Shown here: positions 18,881 through 27,773 of the stretch, in pieces
Layout of the letters: each line of letters begins with the position of its first letter
Position numbering within the stretch: position 1 is the first letter of the stretch
Assembly: GCA_003427395.1 (NCBI GenBank)
Contig: BFEA01000053.1
Span: 3,372,295-3,408,902 of the forward strand
Reading direction: 5' to 3'
Length of the DNA: 36,608 nucleotides
Source of the DNA: Chara braunii
Taxonomy: Eukaryota; Streptophyta; Charophyceae; Charales; Characeae
Program-made: the position numbers and the translations under genes
The notes under the pieces: generated by a model
The model's input: the letters and a program-made list of their open reading frames with translations, nothing else
Told to the model about the DNA's origin: nothing
The model's database searches: none

Positions 18881-19452
18881 TTCTTTGGATCGTAAGTAAA
18901 AGGAATCTCTGTCCCTATCCCATATTCTTCACAATTGTCGTGGCCGTTTCGTCCTTCAAGCGGGCTTTCCCTTCTTTCCTCACCCTCCTCATGCTCGTTG
19001 CACATGTCCTGTCTCTCCTCGCTTTCCCCTTGCCAAGGCTCACGTTGTTCGCCCCTATTGGTTCCATTATCGTTGGAGGCCTGAGCCTTATCCCCCATAT
19101 CTGCATTGCCCCCTTCTCCCACATTTTCCCTTTCCTTCTCGCCCTCACTGTCATATGAGATCTCTATACCTTCTCCCTTGCGGAGGGGCGAGGGTCTTCT
19201 ACATACGCACTTTTTTCCACCCCTGCCTACCACCGGCCCGCCTATTAGCCCTATGTACAACTTTCTCTTCGCTGTCCTCCTCCCTTGGCTTGGTCCTGCT
19301 TCTTCCCTTCCGGTAGGCCTGTTGATTGCCCCACTGTCGTTCTCGTTGCCGAATTCTATTTTTGCTTTTTCTCGTTTTTCTCCTAAGTCCTGTATAACAA
19401 AACAACACCCGCAATGCCCCTCATACACGCGTTCCCCCAATCCGGTAGACAA
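18805..19452 (-). CDS. Hypothetical charged protein downstream of integrase (proximal ORF)
   Basis: An uninterrupted minus-strand ORF of 215 codons. It is rich in Gly, Glu, Arg and Lys, with no membrane segment or signal peptide. A basic stretch (GRRTAKRKLYIGLIGG) is followed by acidic/polar low complexity and ends in an Arg repeat (YGRRTRRTRRKMCQKL). I know no family match. It lies about 290 bases after the integrase stop and overlaps the next ORF. A plain alternative is that the purine-rich strand stays open by composition alone, although 215 codons without a stop is longer than most such openings nearby. Confidence that it is or was a real coding region is moderate. Confidence 0.4.
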   Translation of the reverse strand: MSTGLGERVYEGHCGCCFVIQDLGEKREKAKIEFGNENDSGAINRPTGREEAGPSQGRRTAKRKLYIGLIGGPVVGRGGKKCVCRRPSPLRKGEGIEISYDSEGEKERENVGEGGNADMGDKAQASNDNGTNRGEQREPWQGESEERQDMCNEHEEGEERRESPLEGRNGHDNCEEYGIGTEIPFTYDPKNLAGGYIAPYGRRTRRTRRKMCQKL

Positions 19453-19742
19453 CTCCCCTTTCCCAGAATGCTCCCAGTATCCTTCGCATCATGCCCTTTT
19501 TATACATTTCCCTCCCTTATGCAAATGCGCCGTTTGTGAAGGTCCCATTATTTTCCCGTCAAAACTATGATACAATGCCCCAACAATCCTTCCTGTCATC
19601 GCACAAGACAGTTATCGCAAAATCCCAAGTCATGTTGCCTTTTAACCTCAGTCAGTCCAACCCATTGCCCCAACCCAAAAAAGAAAATGATAGTCCCACG
19701 AGCGGAGTGAGAGATTGAACCCTAGTGTGGGCATGACTGTTG

Positions 19743-21439
19743 TCAGTCCTTAACTTGTTGCCCCTCAGTTTCCTTATCTTCGGCCACCTGAAGCCATTGT
19801 TCCACTGGGTCCCGACTTAGAAACCTGACCAATCGTTGCCCCGGAAACGGCCCTTTCAATCCAGTTTCATCCAAGTCTTCCAGTTCGAAGGTGTTCAGTC
19901 CCACCCGCTTGGCGACCCGGTAGGGGTCTTTGAACCTCCTCCCCAGCTGCCCAGACCAAGTACTTTCTAGTGTCGAGTTCCTTAGCAATACTGTCTCCCC
20001 CACCTGAAGTGGTTCCTTACTGATATTCTTAACATGGTCCCACCTTGCTTTGTCCCTCATCCTGCTGTCTAGCACCCGGTTGGCGATATCTTCCATGACC
20101 TCTTCGTTCGTAAGGACCTGCTGACATCTTGCCTCGATTAACTCTTCCGTAGTGATCCGCGGATCATCATCTAACTTGTTCCAGGTAGGTATCAAGGCCT
20201 CAACGAGAAAGTCAATCTCCCTTCCGTACCATAGTTCTACTGGGATACATCTCGTTGTCCTCTTAGGTGTCGTTGCCCTCTTTCCACAGGTGCATTGGCC
20301 TCCGGGTGATATAGGTCGATAAGTTTGATTGGTACGCAGAGTCTCTTAAGCATTCCCAATACTTCTCGGTTAACAAATTTCATCCTATTGTTTGCTATAA
20401 ACCTTCTGACGAAAGGATGCCTTAGGTAGAAGTCTTCTATTCAGTCCGCTACACTTCTCCCTGTCTTTTTCTTGAGGGCGACCGCCTCCACGAACCCACT
20501 CAAGTTGTCTCGCGCATCTAGAATGTACATGTACCCATCTGTTGATACAGGCATGACCGCAAGGTCAAGGTGGACCAGATGTCCCGGCCCTAGCACGCGC
20601 GTAGGTCTAAGCGGCTCGAAAACACGCGCCGAGCTTCGTTCCTGGCAGATAAGGCATGTCTGGCAGTATATGGCGACCATGCCTGCCATGCCTGGCCAAT
20701 AATAAAGCGGCGCTATCTTTGCAAGAGTTCCTTTGGACGACCGATGTCCTCCTGCTAGTCCGTCATGCATTGCTTGGATAACATCCAACTGCCTAGATCT
20801 TCCGCACACAGCTCTTCTAGGCATAGCACCTTCTTCTTTTCGGAACAGATGGCCGCCCCTTAGGACGTACCTCTCGGCCTCCTCCCTTGCTTTAGCGCTG
20901 ACTTCCGTGGGTTGCTTGTTTCCTACCAGCAACAACCCGATCTCCCGAAAGATCCCTTCGTATATCTGGGCATAGAAAAACTCCCTCCCTTCGTGGTCCT
21001 CATCCTTTCTCTCCTGCATCTGGTTTACCATCAATTGCAACTCTTTCTTTTCCCAAGATTCCACTAAGCTCATTACGGCTTTCCGGCCTCCCTCAACCGC
21101 CATTGCTATTAGCTCCTCCTTTGGTCCTACTATTGCTCCCCATGAATCTCTCTCCTCTTTACGACCTCGAGTGGTGACGGGTCCTTCTCTAAGTTTTGCT
21201 ACTACGGCAGGCACCCCTTTCGCCAAAGTCTGGATCAACAGTTCTCTCGACACGCATTCTTCGCCCATCATTTCGTTGTCTACCGCAAAAGTTTCTCCCT
21301 CGAATTCAAGGAACGAGTCTATGGGCTCCGCATCCTCCACCCCTTCGGGAGTGATGTGGACCCGACTCAGCCCATCCGCCTTGTTTCTGATTCCAGCAAT
21401 TCGTTCGATCTTGTAATCGAACTGCCAGATAAATCCTAC
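19743..21439 (-). pseudogene. Ty3/gypsy integrase with end of RNase H, inactivated
   Basis: Minus-strand continuation of pol. After RNase H (DYKIERIAGIRNKADGLSR at about 21415-21365), the HHCC zinc module is seen (HDGLAGGHRSS ... CQTCLICQ, about 20780-20650), then the catalytic core with the first Asp in VHLDLAVMPVSTDG. A TGA at 20441-20443 interrupts the frame. In the region of the second catalytic residue the protein reads ANNRMKF; the usual Ty3 motif has Asp at the first Asn (codon 20390-20392) and Glu at the Lys (20378-20380). The third residue, Glu in PVERG (20282-20284), is retained. A deletion and frame change near 20230-20275 remove part of the core. The C-terminus (19743-20195) has the GPY/F-type module (RRFKDPYRVAKRVG) and no chromodomain is evident. 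It is a dead integrase. Confidence 0.9.
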
Positions 21440-21887
21440 TCATCTTCCCACCATCGGATCTAGAGGCCTGTAGTTCTTTAAGGCCCCTGCGACATTTGTC
21501 GGATCGATCCTTAAGATGAATCGCCTCCCAAATAGGTAGGCCTGGAAGGTCTTGAGGCAATGTAAGATTGCCAAGACCTCCTTTTTGAACTGCGAGTACC
21601 GCCGTTCTGCGGAGTTCAGGGTTCTACTTTCGAACCTAATCGGTCTTTCTCTCTCTTCCTCATCCCGTTGAATCAGCACGCCTCCTACGGCCAAGGGTCC
21701 TTCATCCGTTTCCAGGATGAACGGTCGTCTCACTTCGTCATTAAAACAAGGTGCTGACAAGGCGACTTGCTCAGATGTCAATATGTCCTTAAGGGTTTGG
21801 ACGGCTCCTTCTTGCTCCTCCGTCCAATCCATGGTTCCCTCTTCTCTGATCATGGTCCGGATAGGTTTTGCAATCTTCGCAAATTCT
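21440..21887 (-). pseudogene. Ty3/gypsy RNase H domain
   Basis: From about 21887 to 21440 the minus strand reads FAKIAKPIRTM, the RT-RNase H connection, then the RNase H fold: FILETDEGPLAVGGVLIQ with the first catalytic Asp, SRTLNSAERRYSQFKKEVLAI with the Glu, and FILRIDPTNVAGAL with a further Asp. The order and spacing are those of the Ty3/gypsy tethered RNase H. It is stopped by TGA at 21440-21442 within an otherwise continuous frame; the sequence on the far side (VGFIWQFDYKIERI) completes the domain. The frame differs from RT by one base, with the shift at about 21885-21888 (AATTTGCG), probably a lost T. The catalytic residues are present, so the domain itself decayed less than its neighbours. 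Confidence 0.9.
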
Positions 21888-23350
21888 TAATGCAGATCCT
21901 CCAAAATCCGACCACGCCTAGGAACGTTCTTACCTCCGTTGTCGTGCGCAGGGGTGTTGGCCATTGTGATATCTTGTCCGTCTTCGCCGGATCCGGCTTC
22001 CTACCGTACGCTCCACAGCGAAATCCCAATATGGTTACTTCCGGTACTCCTAGAATCCTCTTTGGTCCACTAGCCGTGATGTTGTATACTAGGAATCGGC
22101 GGAGTAAGTCCTTGATGTCTTGCAGATGGTCCCATACAAACCTTCGAATCTTCGACTGGACTTCAGTCTCGTCCTTCTCTTGCGCGCCTTTGATCAGATT
22201 GTCATCGATGTAAGCCTCACACTTCTCTGGGAACATGTCCCCTGCTATGACGAGCATTTTGCGTTGCGCTTCGGCCACCGCTTTTGTGAAGCCCATAGGG
22301 GTCACTTGCATAACGGTGTACGGCCTGTCGTGAACATCCAATGGAAGTTGGTCGTACCCTGAGTATAGACCTATCAGGGAGTAAATGCTCCGGCCGGCGT
22401 GCAACTCTGCTAATAAATCGGCCTAAGGCAGCGAGCCAGCATCTCGGATGGTTACCGCATTCAGCTTCTGCAGATCCTGAATCCACCTTAACGTCTTGTT
22501 GGGCTTTCGAAAGACGAACCACCAGTTCGCATACGGCGACGCCGTAGGTTTTGCGACAAAGGAGTCAAGTTTTGCTCAAAGAAGGTCTGTCACTTCCATC
22601 ACTATCCCAAATTTGTAGGACGGACCCTTGTCATTCCAACACTCATGTTCTATGTGGATTCTGATCGGAGGGATCAGCTTTGCGTCCAGCCGTCCCTTTT
22701 GGTGATCACTAAAGGCAAATATTAGGTGAAACTTTTGGCAGGTCCTTTTGATCAGGCGGTTTTCCTCTTCCGTTAGGAAACCTTCTACCCCTATCTTCAT
22801 TGCGTCAGCTACCTCATCTGGTATCCGATGCCCTTTCGTCACTCTTCTCTCTTGGATCACTCGAAGGAAATGCTCCGGCCGGCGTGCGACTTTGCTAAAA
22901 AATCGGCCTCAGGCAGTGAGCCAGCATCTCGGATGGTTACCACATTCAGCTTCTGCAGATCCTGAATCCACCTTAACGTCTTGTTGGGCTTTCGAAAGAC
23001 GAACCACCGGTTCGCATACGGCGACGCTGTAGGTTCTGCGACAAAGGAGTCCATTTTTGCTCGAAGAAGGTCTGTCACTTCCCCCACTCTCCCAAACTCG
23101 TAGGACGGACCCTTGTCATTCCAGCACTCATGTTCTACCGTGTGGATTCTGACCGGAGGGATCAGCTTTGCGTCCAACCACCCTTTTTGGTGATCACTAA
23201 AGGCAAATGTCAGGTGAAACTCTTGGCAGGTCCTTTTGATCAGGCGGTTTTCCTCTTCCGTTAGGAAACCTTCTACCCCTATCTTCATTGTGTTAGCTAC
23301 CTCATCTNGTNTNCGATGCCCTTCCGTCGCTCTTCTCTCTTGGATCACTC
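21888..23350 (-). pseudogene. Ty3/gypsy reverse transcriptase with internal duplication
   Basis: RT copies the element RNA into DNA. The N-terminal part (IKRTC..FHL..FAFSDHQKG, ASPYANRWFVFRKPNKTLRW, QDLQKLN..TIRDAGSLP) occurs twice, in 23345-22868 and again in 22867-22390, as a ~485-bp tandem duplication. The second copy continues into LIGLYSGYDQLPLD, QVTPMGFTKAVAEAQRKM, AYIDDNLIKG (YxDD at 22201-22212), VTILGFRCG and TTTEVRTFLGVVGFWR. Normally an Asp lies two residues before the Tyr of LYSGY; here that codon (22369-22371) is GGT, Gly, so one of the three catalytic Asp residues is missing. Ns at 23308, 23311 and 23313 obscure a codon triplet. A TAG-type stop interrupts the second copy near 22422. 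The enzyme cannot be active. Confidence 0.9.
22390..23350 (-). repeat. ~485-bp tandem duplication within RT
   Basis: Copies at about 22390-22867 and 22868-23350 encode the same segment (VIQERR...HAGRSI). Matching Val/Met codons are at 23345 and 22860, an offset of 485, which is not a multiple of three and so changes frame. They differ at many positions, for example HIEHECW with a one-codon loss against HTVEHECW. The junction reads GAAGGAAATGCTCCGG, joining GAAGGACC and GTAAATGCTCCGG-like ends with a short overlap. Confidence 0.85.
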
Positions 23351-23473
23351 GAAGGACCTCCTCCTCCTTCTCCATAGCCTCTTCCTTTGACGTCTCTAGC
23401 AGGATCGAGACCGGTTTCGCTTTCTTCCCCACCGGCTTGTACTTTCGAACACTTCCTTCCGGGATCTTTCTCC

Positions 23474-23480
23474 TAAAAAA
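23474..23480 (-). promoter_or_regulatory. Slippery heptamer T TTT TTA, second copy
   Basis: Same site as at 24113-24119, in the duplicated segment, in the same reading phase and with the same flanking codons (GTT CAT TTT TTA GGA). Confidence 0.5.
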
Positions 23481-24067
23481 TGAACGGCCGGAATTGCCCT
23501 CGTTGCTTCTATGACTCGTGGTTGAATACTTACTAATTTCTCATTCAGACAATACCCTTTTTGCACCTCTCCTTCGGATTTGGCCAGGGTCGCCGAGTCT
23601 ACTCCTACCTTGTTGTATCTGAGGGCTTTGATGAGCTGCAACAAATCGGGGATCTCGAGCGTGACTTCTGACACGTCCATGCGTATTTTTTTCCGCTTGG
23701 GCAGGCGGACACCAAGTTCGACTTCTGATTCATTTTCTGCTACCATAACACCCAGGACCTCGTCCTCTTGCCTCCTCTTCTTCTGAAGCAGACCCATCTT
23801 GATCCATTCCTTCTTATTGAAGGCCTCCTCGATCCTCTACCCTCTCTCTCATGCCCTCCATTCGAGCAAAGGCCCCTTTTCGTGTGCTATCTTCGAACGA
23901 TGGCGACCACGTTGCCAACTTCCCTTTCGGAGGGTCTCCTCCCGTTCTAAGGAGTCGGAGGAGCTCTCCCCGNCTCTCTTGGATCACTCGAAGGACCTCC
24001 TCCTCCTTCTCCATAGCCTCTTCCTTTGACGTCTCTAGCAGGATCGAGACCGGTTTCGCTTTCTTCC

Positions 24068-25660
24068 CTACCGGCTTGTACTTTCGAACACTTCCTTCCG
24101 GGATCTTTCTCCTAAAAAATGAACGGCCGGAATTGCCCTCGTTGCTTCTACGACTCGTGGTTGAATACTAACTAATTTCCCATTCAGACAATACCCTTTT
24201 TGCACCTCTCCTTCGGATTTGGCCAGGGTCGCCGAGTCTACTCCTACCTTGTGGTATCTGAGGGCTTTGATAAGCTGCAACAAATCGGGGATCTCGAGCG
24301 CGACTTCTGGCACGTCCATGCGTACTTCTTTCCGCTTGGGCAGGCTGACACCAAGTTCGACTTTTGACTCCTTTTCTGCTACCATAACACCCAGGACCTC
24401 GTCCTCTTGCCTCCTCTTCTTCTGGGGCAGGCCCATCTTGATCCATTCCTTCTTATTGAAGGCCTCTTCGATCATGATCTCTACCCTCTCTCTCATGCCC
24501 TCCATTCGAGCAAAGGCCCCTTTTCGTGTGCTATCTTCGAACGACGGCGACCACGTTGCCAACTTCCCTTTCGGAGGGTCTCCTCCCGTTCCAAGGAGTC
24601 GGAGGAGCTCTCCCCGGCCGGTCACTGGGTCCTCTATGTCTACCATGTATGAGCCGTCATGCAAGTGCATGCCTATCATTTCTACGTTTGCGCACCATGG
24701 TCTCCCGAGGATTATGTCGTGGTCCATTTCCTCCATTACGGTTATCCGCTGAAACGACCAGATCGACTCCCTGACTCCTGCCTTTATTGCGCACTTCGTG
24801 ACGTACCCTGCGAACGGGATTTCCCCGCCAGCTCCCCGGATGCTCCCTGTTACTTCCTTATTTACCGTATAACCTGTGATTGTTGTGAAATCCCTCCTTA
24901 TGAGAGTGATTTCCGCTCCCCCGTCTACTAATGCGTCGGTATGATGAGTCCCGATCTGGATTTTCAGCTTCCTTACGGGCAGTACATGAAAGCTAAGCTT
25001 TGTCCTGGGTGGTGCCCTCATGACCTCGCTGCCCTCTCGGTCGGGCAAGCTCAAACGGATGTCTGCAAAGGCTTTCTCAAGATCCTCTAAATCCCCGCGA
25101 CTCCTCTGAAGGTTAGCGACCTCATACGTGGGTTCCTCCTCCCTTTCTTCTTTCGGTGCTTCGGGGTTTTCGTCTATCTCTACTTGCAGCCGAGTTAACA
25201 GTTGTCTAAGCCCTTTGAGCAACCTAGGGCTGGCCTGCAGCATGGTCTGAAATGACACCGACACCATGGTCCCTAACAATTTGCTAAGAGTGTCATCGAC
25301 CTCTGGTATGCTTAAGATCGGAATCTGATACCTAAACTTCTTTTTGGCGGCGGTAACTTTGTCTGTGGGTTCCTCTTCCCTAGGCTTCCCATAGACTTTC
25401 TCTGGTTCCCCGGCCTCAGGTTCTGCCTGGGGTATGGAACTCCCAACAACCTCCTCCATTACGGTGTCACGGATAATCCTTTTCCCAACCATCCCTAGCC
25501 GAGTAGTCGCATTCACCTTATCACGTCCGTCGTTTTCCAAAATGAAGTTGACCTGCGGCCCGCGGCCCCGAAGTTGATCCCTGATGATTTCGACCACCGG
25601 CTCAGCTTCTACGGCTGCTATCGCTAGCCCATGGAGCATGATAACGGCCCGTCGCATCAC
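24068..25660 (-). CDS. Ty3/gypsy aspartic protease and protease-RT linker
   Basis: A 530-codon minus-strand ORF, the longest in the window. The first ~240 residues are charged and linker-like (end of Gag/start of Pol). The retropepsin fold is clear in the middle: FHVLPVRKLKIQIGTHHTDA, LVDGGAEITLIRRDF (active-site motif), GAGGEIPFAGYV (flap), DHDIILGRPWCANVEMIG (the ILGxPW motif). Retropepsins normally have D-S/T-G-A; here it is D-G-G-A, so the Ser/Thr after the catalytic Asp is Gly. It is separated from gag only by one TGA (25673-25675) in the same frame. The last ~170 residues lead to a T TTT TTA heptamer, after which pol continues in the -1 frame. Protease matures the Gag and Pol polyproteins. 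Confidence 0.85.
   Translation of the reverse strand: MMRRAVIMLHGLAIAAVEAEPVVEIIRDQLRGRGPQVNFILENDGRDKVNATTRLGMVGKRIIRDTVMEEVVGSSIPQAEPEAGEPEKVYGKPREEEPTDKVTAAKKKFRYQIPILSIPEVDDTLSKLLGTMVSVSFQTMLQASPRLLKGLRQLLTRLQVEIDENPEAPKEEREEEPTYEVANLQRSRGDLEDLEKAFADIRLSLPDREGSEVMRAPPRTKLSFHVLPVRKLKIQIGTHHTDALVDGGAEITLIRRDFTTITGYTVNKEVTGSIRGAGGEIPFAGYVTKCAIKAGVRESIWSFQRITVMEEMDHDIILGRPWCANVEMIGMHLHDGSYMVDIEDPVTGRGELLRLLGTGGDPPKGKLATWSPSFEDSTRKGAFARMEGMRERVEIMIEEAFNKKEWIKMGLPQKKRRQEDEVLGVMVAEKESKVELGVSLPKRKEVRMDVPEVALEIPDLLQLIKALRYHKVGVDSATLAKSEGEVQKGYCLNGKLVSIQPRVVEATRAIPAVHFLGERSRKEVFESTSR
24113..24119 (-). promoter_or_regulatory. Candidate -1 ribosomal frameshift site (T TTT TTA)
   Basis: Minus-strand codons read CAT TTT TTA GGA in the protease frame, so the heptamer is in the X XXY YYZ phase. 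A one-base backward slip gives AGG AGA AAG, i.e. RRKIPEGSVRKYKPVGKK, which is the frame that runs on into RT. The protease frame ends at 24068, within about 50 bases. Complementary CCGGT/ACCGG strings lie about 40-70 bases downstream. A fixed one-base loss from a T7 run would give the same picture. Confidence 0.5.
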
Positions 25661-25672
25661 CCCTGGCGAGTT

Positions 25673-26638
25673 TCAATTCACCCGTTCTCCATGCGGTCCG
25701 AATATCTCTCCCTTTAACGACTTGGTACATCTCCTTTTTAATATATCATGGTTGAGTTTTGGACATGCGCGCACATAGTATCCCATCCCGGTGCAATACC
25801 TGCACTGCTCGTTAGCAGGATCCCTCCGTCCGAACCCTCGATTGGCTACACCTGGCGGAACTACGGCTTCCTGGGGAGGGAGGGCGGGTCGGGATACTTG
25901 CGCCTGCATAACCAGTAGCGCGTTCTCCACCCTTTCAATTTTGTTGTCGACTCCGTGCACCCGTTCATGCAGACTTTCAGTCCCCTTCTTTACCTTGTCG
26001 CCTATCTTACCGGTCAGATCTATAACCTCCCCTTCCTTAAGCAAGGCCAATGTCTCAGTCACTATCGTCTTCTCGGCTAGATCCGTTACCGTACTGAAAT
26101 CAACGTCCCTAGTGTTTACGAATTTGCTCGTCTGTTGGTAAGCCGACAGGATCTTGTCCTTGTCGAACTCGGAGAACTGCCTGAGGAAGTACTTACTCAT
26201 TATCCGGTCCATAACCCCGAGGATCCTTAGTGCTACCAAAGTTAACTCCCGTAGGAAGTCATTGTACGTTGCGAAGTTTTTCCTCTGGACTGCCGCTAAA
26301 TCGGTCTCCGTCGCCATCTTCTCTGCTGCCAGATATTTTCTCATCATCACATCCCGGGTTTCTTTCCAAGACCGCCTCGCGGCCACAATGCCCATTATGT
26401 CCCGCCCTAGGCTCAGTGACACATGTTGTCCTAGGTGGTCCATCTTTTCTTCTTCGGTCTATTTCAGCAGCGCAGCTAGGTTCTCATAATCGATCAGGAA
26501 CTCCGTGATGTTCGCCCCATCGAACGTCAACTTTTTCTTAGCGTCCGCTAGGTAGCCCTGGTTTTTATTCAGTGCTCACGCAAGGGATGATACTATCTTC
26601 CTAAGGCCGCCTTTGGAGCTATTGGCCTCGCCTGCCAT
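25673..26638 (-). pseudogene. Ty3/gypsy gag (capsid and altered zinc knuckle)
   Basis: A frame from ATG at 26638 (AGEANSSKGGLRKIVSS) runs through KKKLTFDGANITEFLIDYE, typical of plant Ty3 gag, and continues as DHLGQHVSLSLGRDIMG and YNDFLRELTLVALRILGVMD. TGA at 26576-26578 and TAG at 26459-26461 break it, leaving 25673-26443 as the open part (256 codons). A coiled-coil/linker stretch leads to the zinc knuckle CRYCTGMGYYVRACP: spacing C-x2-C-x4-Y-x4-C, with Tyr in place of the usual metal-binding His. The frame is the same as that of the protease ORF, separated by TGA at 25673-25675. Gag packages the element RNA; this copy is broken and its knuckle probably does not bind zinc normally. Confidence 0.88.
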
Positions 26639-27328
26639 ATTGGTATCCGGCCCTTCCTTGCCGGCCTTTTGTCCCTCTCTGGTCTTCGCGGTTTCTTATG
26701 GGTCGAACCATCCCAACACCCTTTCCCTAAGGCTCCAGAGTCCCTCGCATCCTCGCGTGACTGCTGATGTGGTTGGCAGGCGGCTAGCCCTACTATCTAT
26801 GGCTGGTGGGTTCGTAGCTTTCTCCGCTTCCATCCCCGGGGAGTCCTCTCTTTCTTTCCTCCTTTTGCTCGGAGTTCCCCAACGGTCACTTCCCTTATCC
26901 CCTTGCCCAGTTCCGCCTCGGCCAACCCTCCTTCCGTCCCGCGGTTCTTCCTGCAGCGGGCCTTCTTCGTTCCCAGTCATCATTTCCTCGATCAATCTTG
27001 CCTTGTATTCCGCGGTACTCTTTCTATCTCTGCTAGTTTGCGCCTCGCATCCGTGACCCTTACTTTCTTTAACACAGCTCCCTCTGAGTTCCAGGGGCTT
27101 GTCCTATCCTTATTTCTGCCCTCCTTGGTTTCCTGAGTCCCTTGCCTGCTTCCCCCGACTTTCCCCGAGCTTTCCCCTAAGGAGATTTCCTTCCGGTTGC
27201 CTTTGGTACCATCCGGATTTATCGATTCTCTGTCTTTCTGCCCTTCTGTGCTATGCACGGCACTGCCTCCTAAGCCTGGTCCTCCTTCACTCTTACGGTT
27301 ATCCGTCTCATCCTCCGTTGCCATTTTG
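26639..27328 (-). pseudogene. Gag leader region, hydrophilic, frameshifted
   Basis: On the minus strand, codons from ATG at 27328 (ATEDETDNRKSEGGPGLGG) are highly charged and Gly/Ser/Asn-rich, without hydrophobic core, and run to 26992 (ARRKLAEIERVPRNTRQD). A second open stretch, 26995-26696 (TGNEEGPLQEEPRDGRRVG), is in the gag frame and ends in a stop 58 bases before the gag ATG. I read these as a disordered N-terminal extension of Gag or a separate small leader protein, interrupted by one frameshift near 26992 and one stop. There is no family match. An alternative start at 27366 would add 12 residues. Confidence 0.5.
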
Positions 27329-27366
27329 CCTAGTTCTGCATAAGCCAAAGAATTCCCAGGACACAC

Positions 27367-27773
27367 GCAACGCGAAGCATTTAGGTTCCCTAGCTTCCCG
27401 GCTTCGTTGGCTTATCTTTATTCGGGAAAGAGCCTTTTCCCTATCTCCGTTTCCTGATTGTTTCCCTAAAAAGGAGTCACGGCTGACCCTGCTGCCCTGT
27501 CGAGCTAAGGGCGTGACTTAGTTTCCTTTATCACAGGCTCGTTTAGAGCGTCCTTGCCTCGTCGGGCCGATGCATAGGAGTCCGGGTTAGGCATCCTGCT
27601 AGGGAAAGTTTCCCGAGCAGTATTTTCCTTTCCGACCTTCAGGGTCACGACAACCATTAGGAGTCTACCCCCTCCTTTGTTTTCTAGCGGGTTTTGATCA
27701 TTCGAGTCCGGGGGCCCTTTCTTATTTCCATAGCGACTGTACTTGATTTGCCCTATTAGCCCGCCCCCCGGTG
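27367..27773. other. Spacer between gene A and the gag leader
   Basis: Minus-strand frame 27891-27505 is open for 128 codons, but its first third overlaps gene A in another frame, and the remainder (QIKYSRYGNKKGPPDSND, Gly/Asn/Lys-rich) resembles nothing I recognise. No primer-binding site complementary to initiator tRNA-Met was seen on the minus strand here, so the LTR of the gag-pol element is not directly upstream of gag. Confidence 0.4.

Larger units (their letters stand above)
23345..24617 (-). repeat. ~640-bp tandem duplication within the protease-RT linker
   Basis: 24617-23986 and 23972-23345 both encode RGELLRLL(G/R)TGGDPPKGKLA through EKEEEVLRVIQE. They differ by several substitutions (for example DVPEVALEIP against DVSEVTLEIP) and by a small deletion in the second copy (VEIMIEEAFNKKEW against VEDRGGLQ). 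The junction coincides with a single N at 23973. Confidence 0.85.

Noticed and set aside
24219-24752. Plus-strand ORF of 177 codons
   Set aside because: It is the antisense of the protease-RT linker, which has clear domain sequence on the minus strand.
26625-26650. TTGGTATCC near the gag start as a primer-binding site
   Set aside because: It is on the plus strand, opposite to gag, and matches only the first eight bases of the tRNA-Met site.
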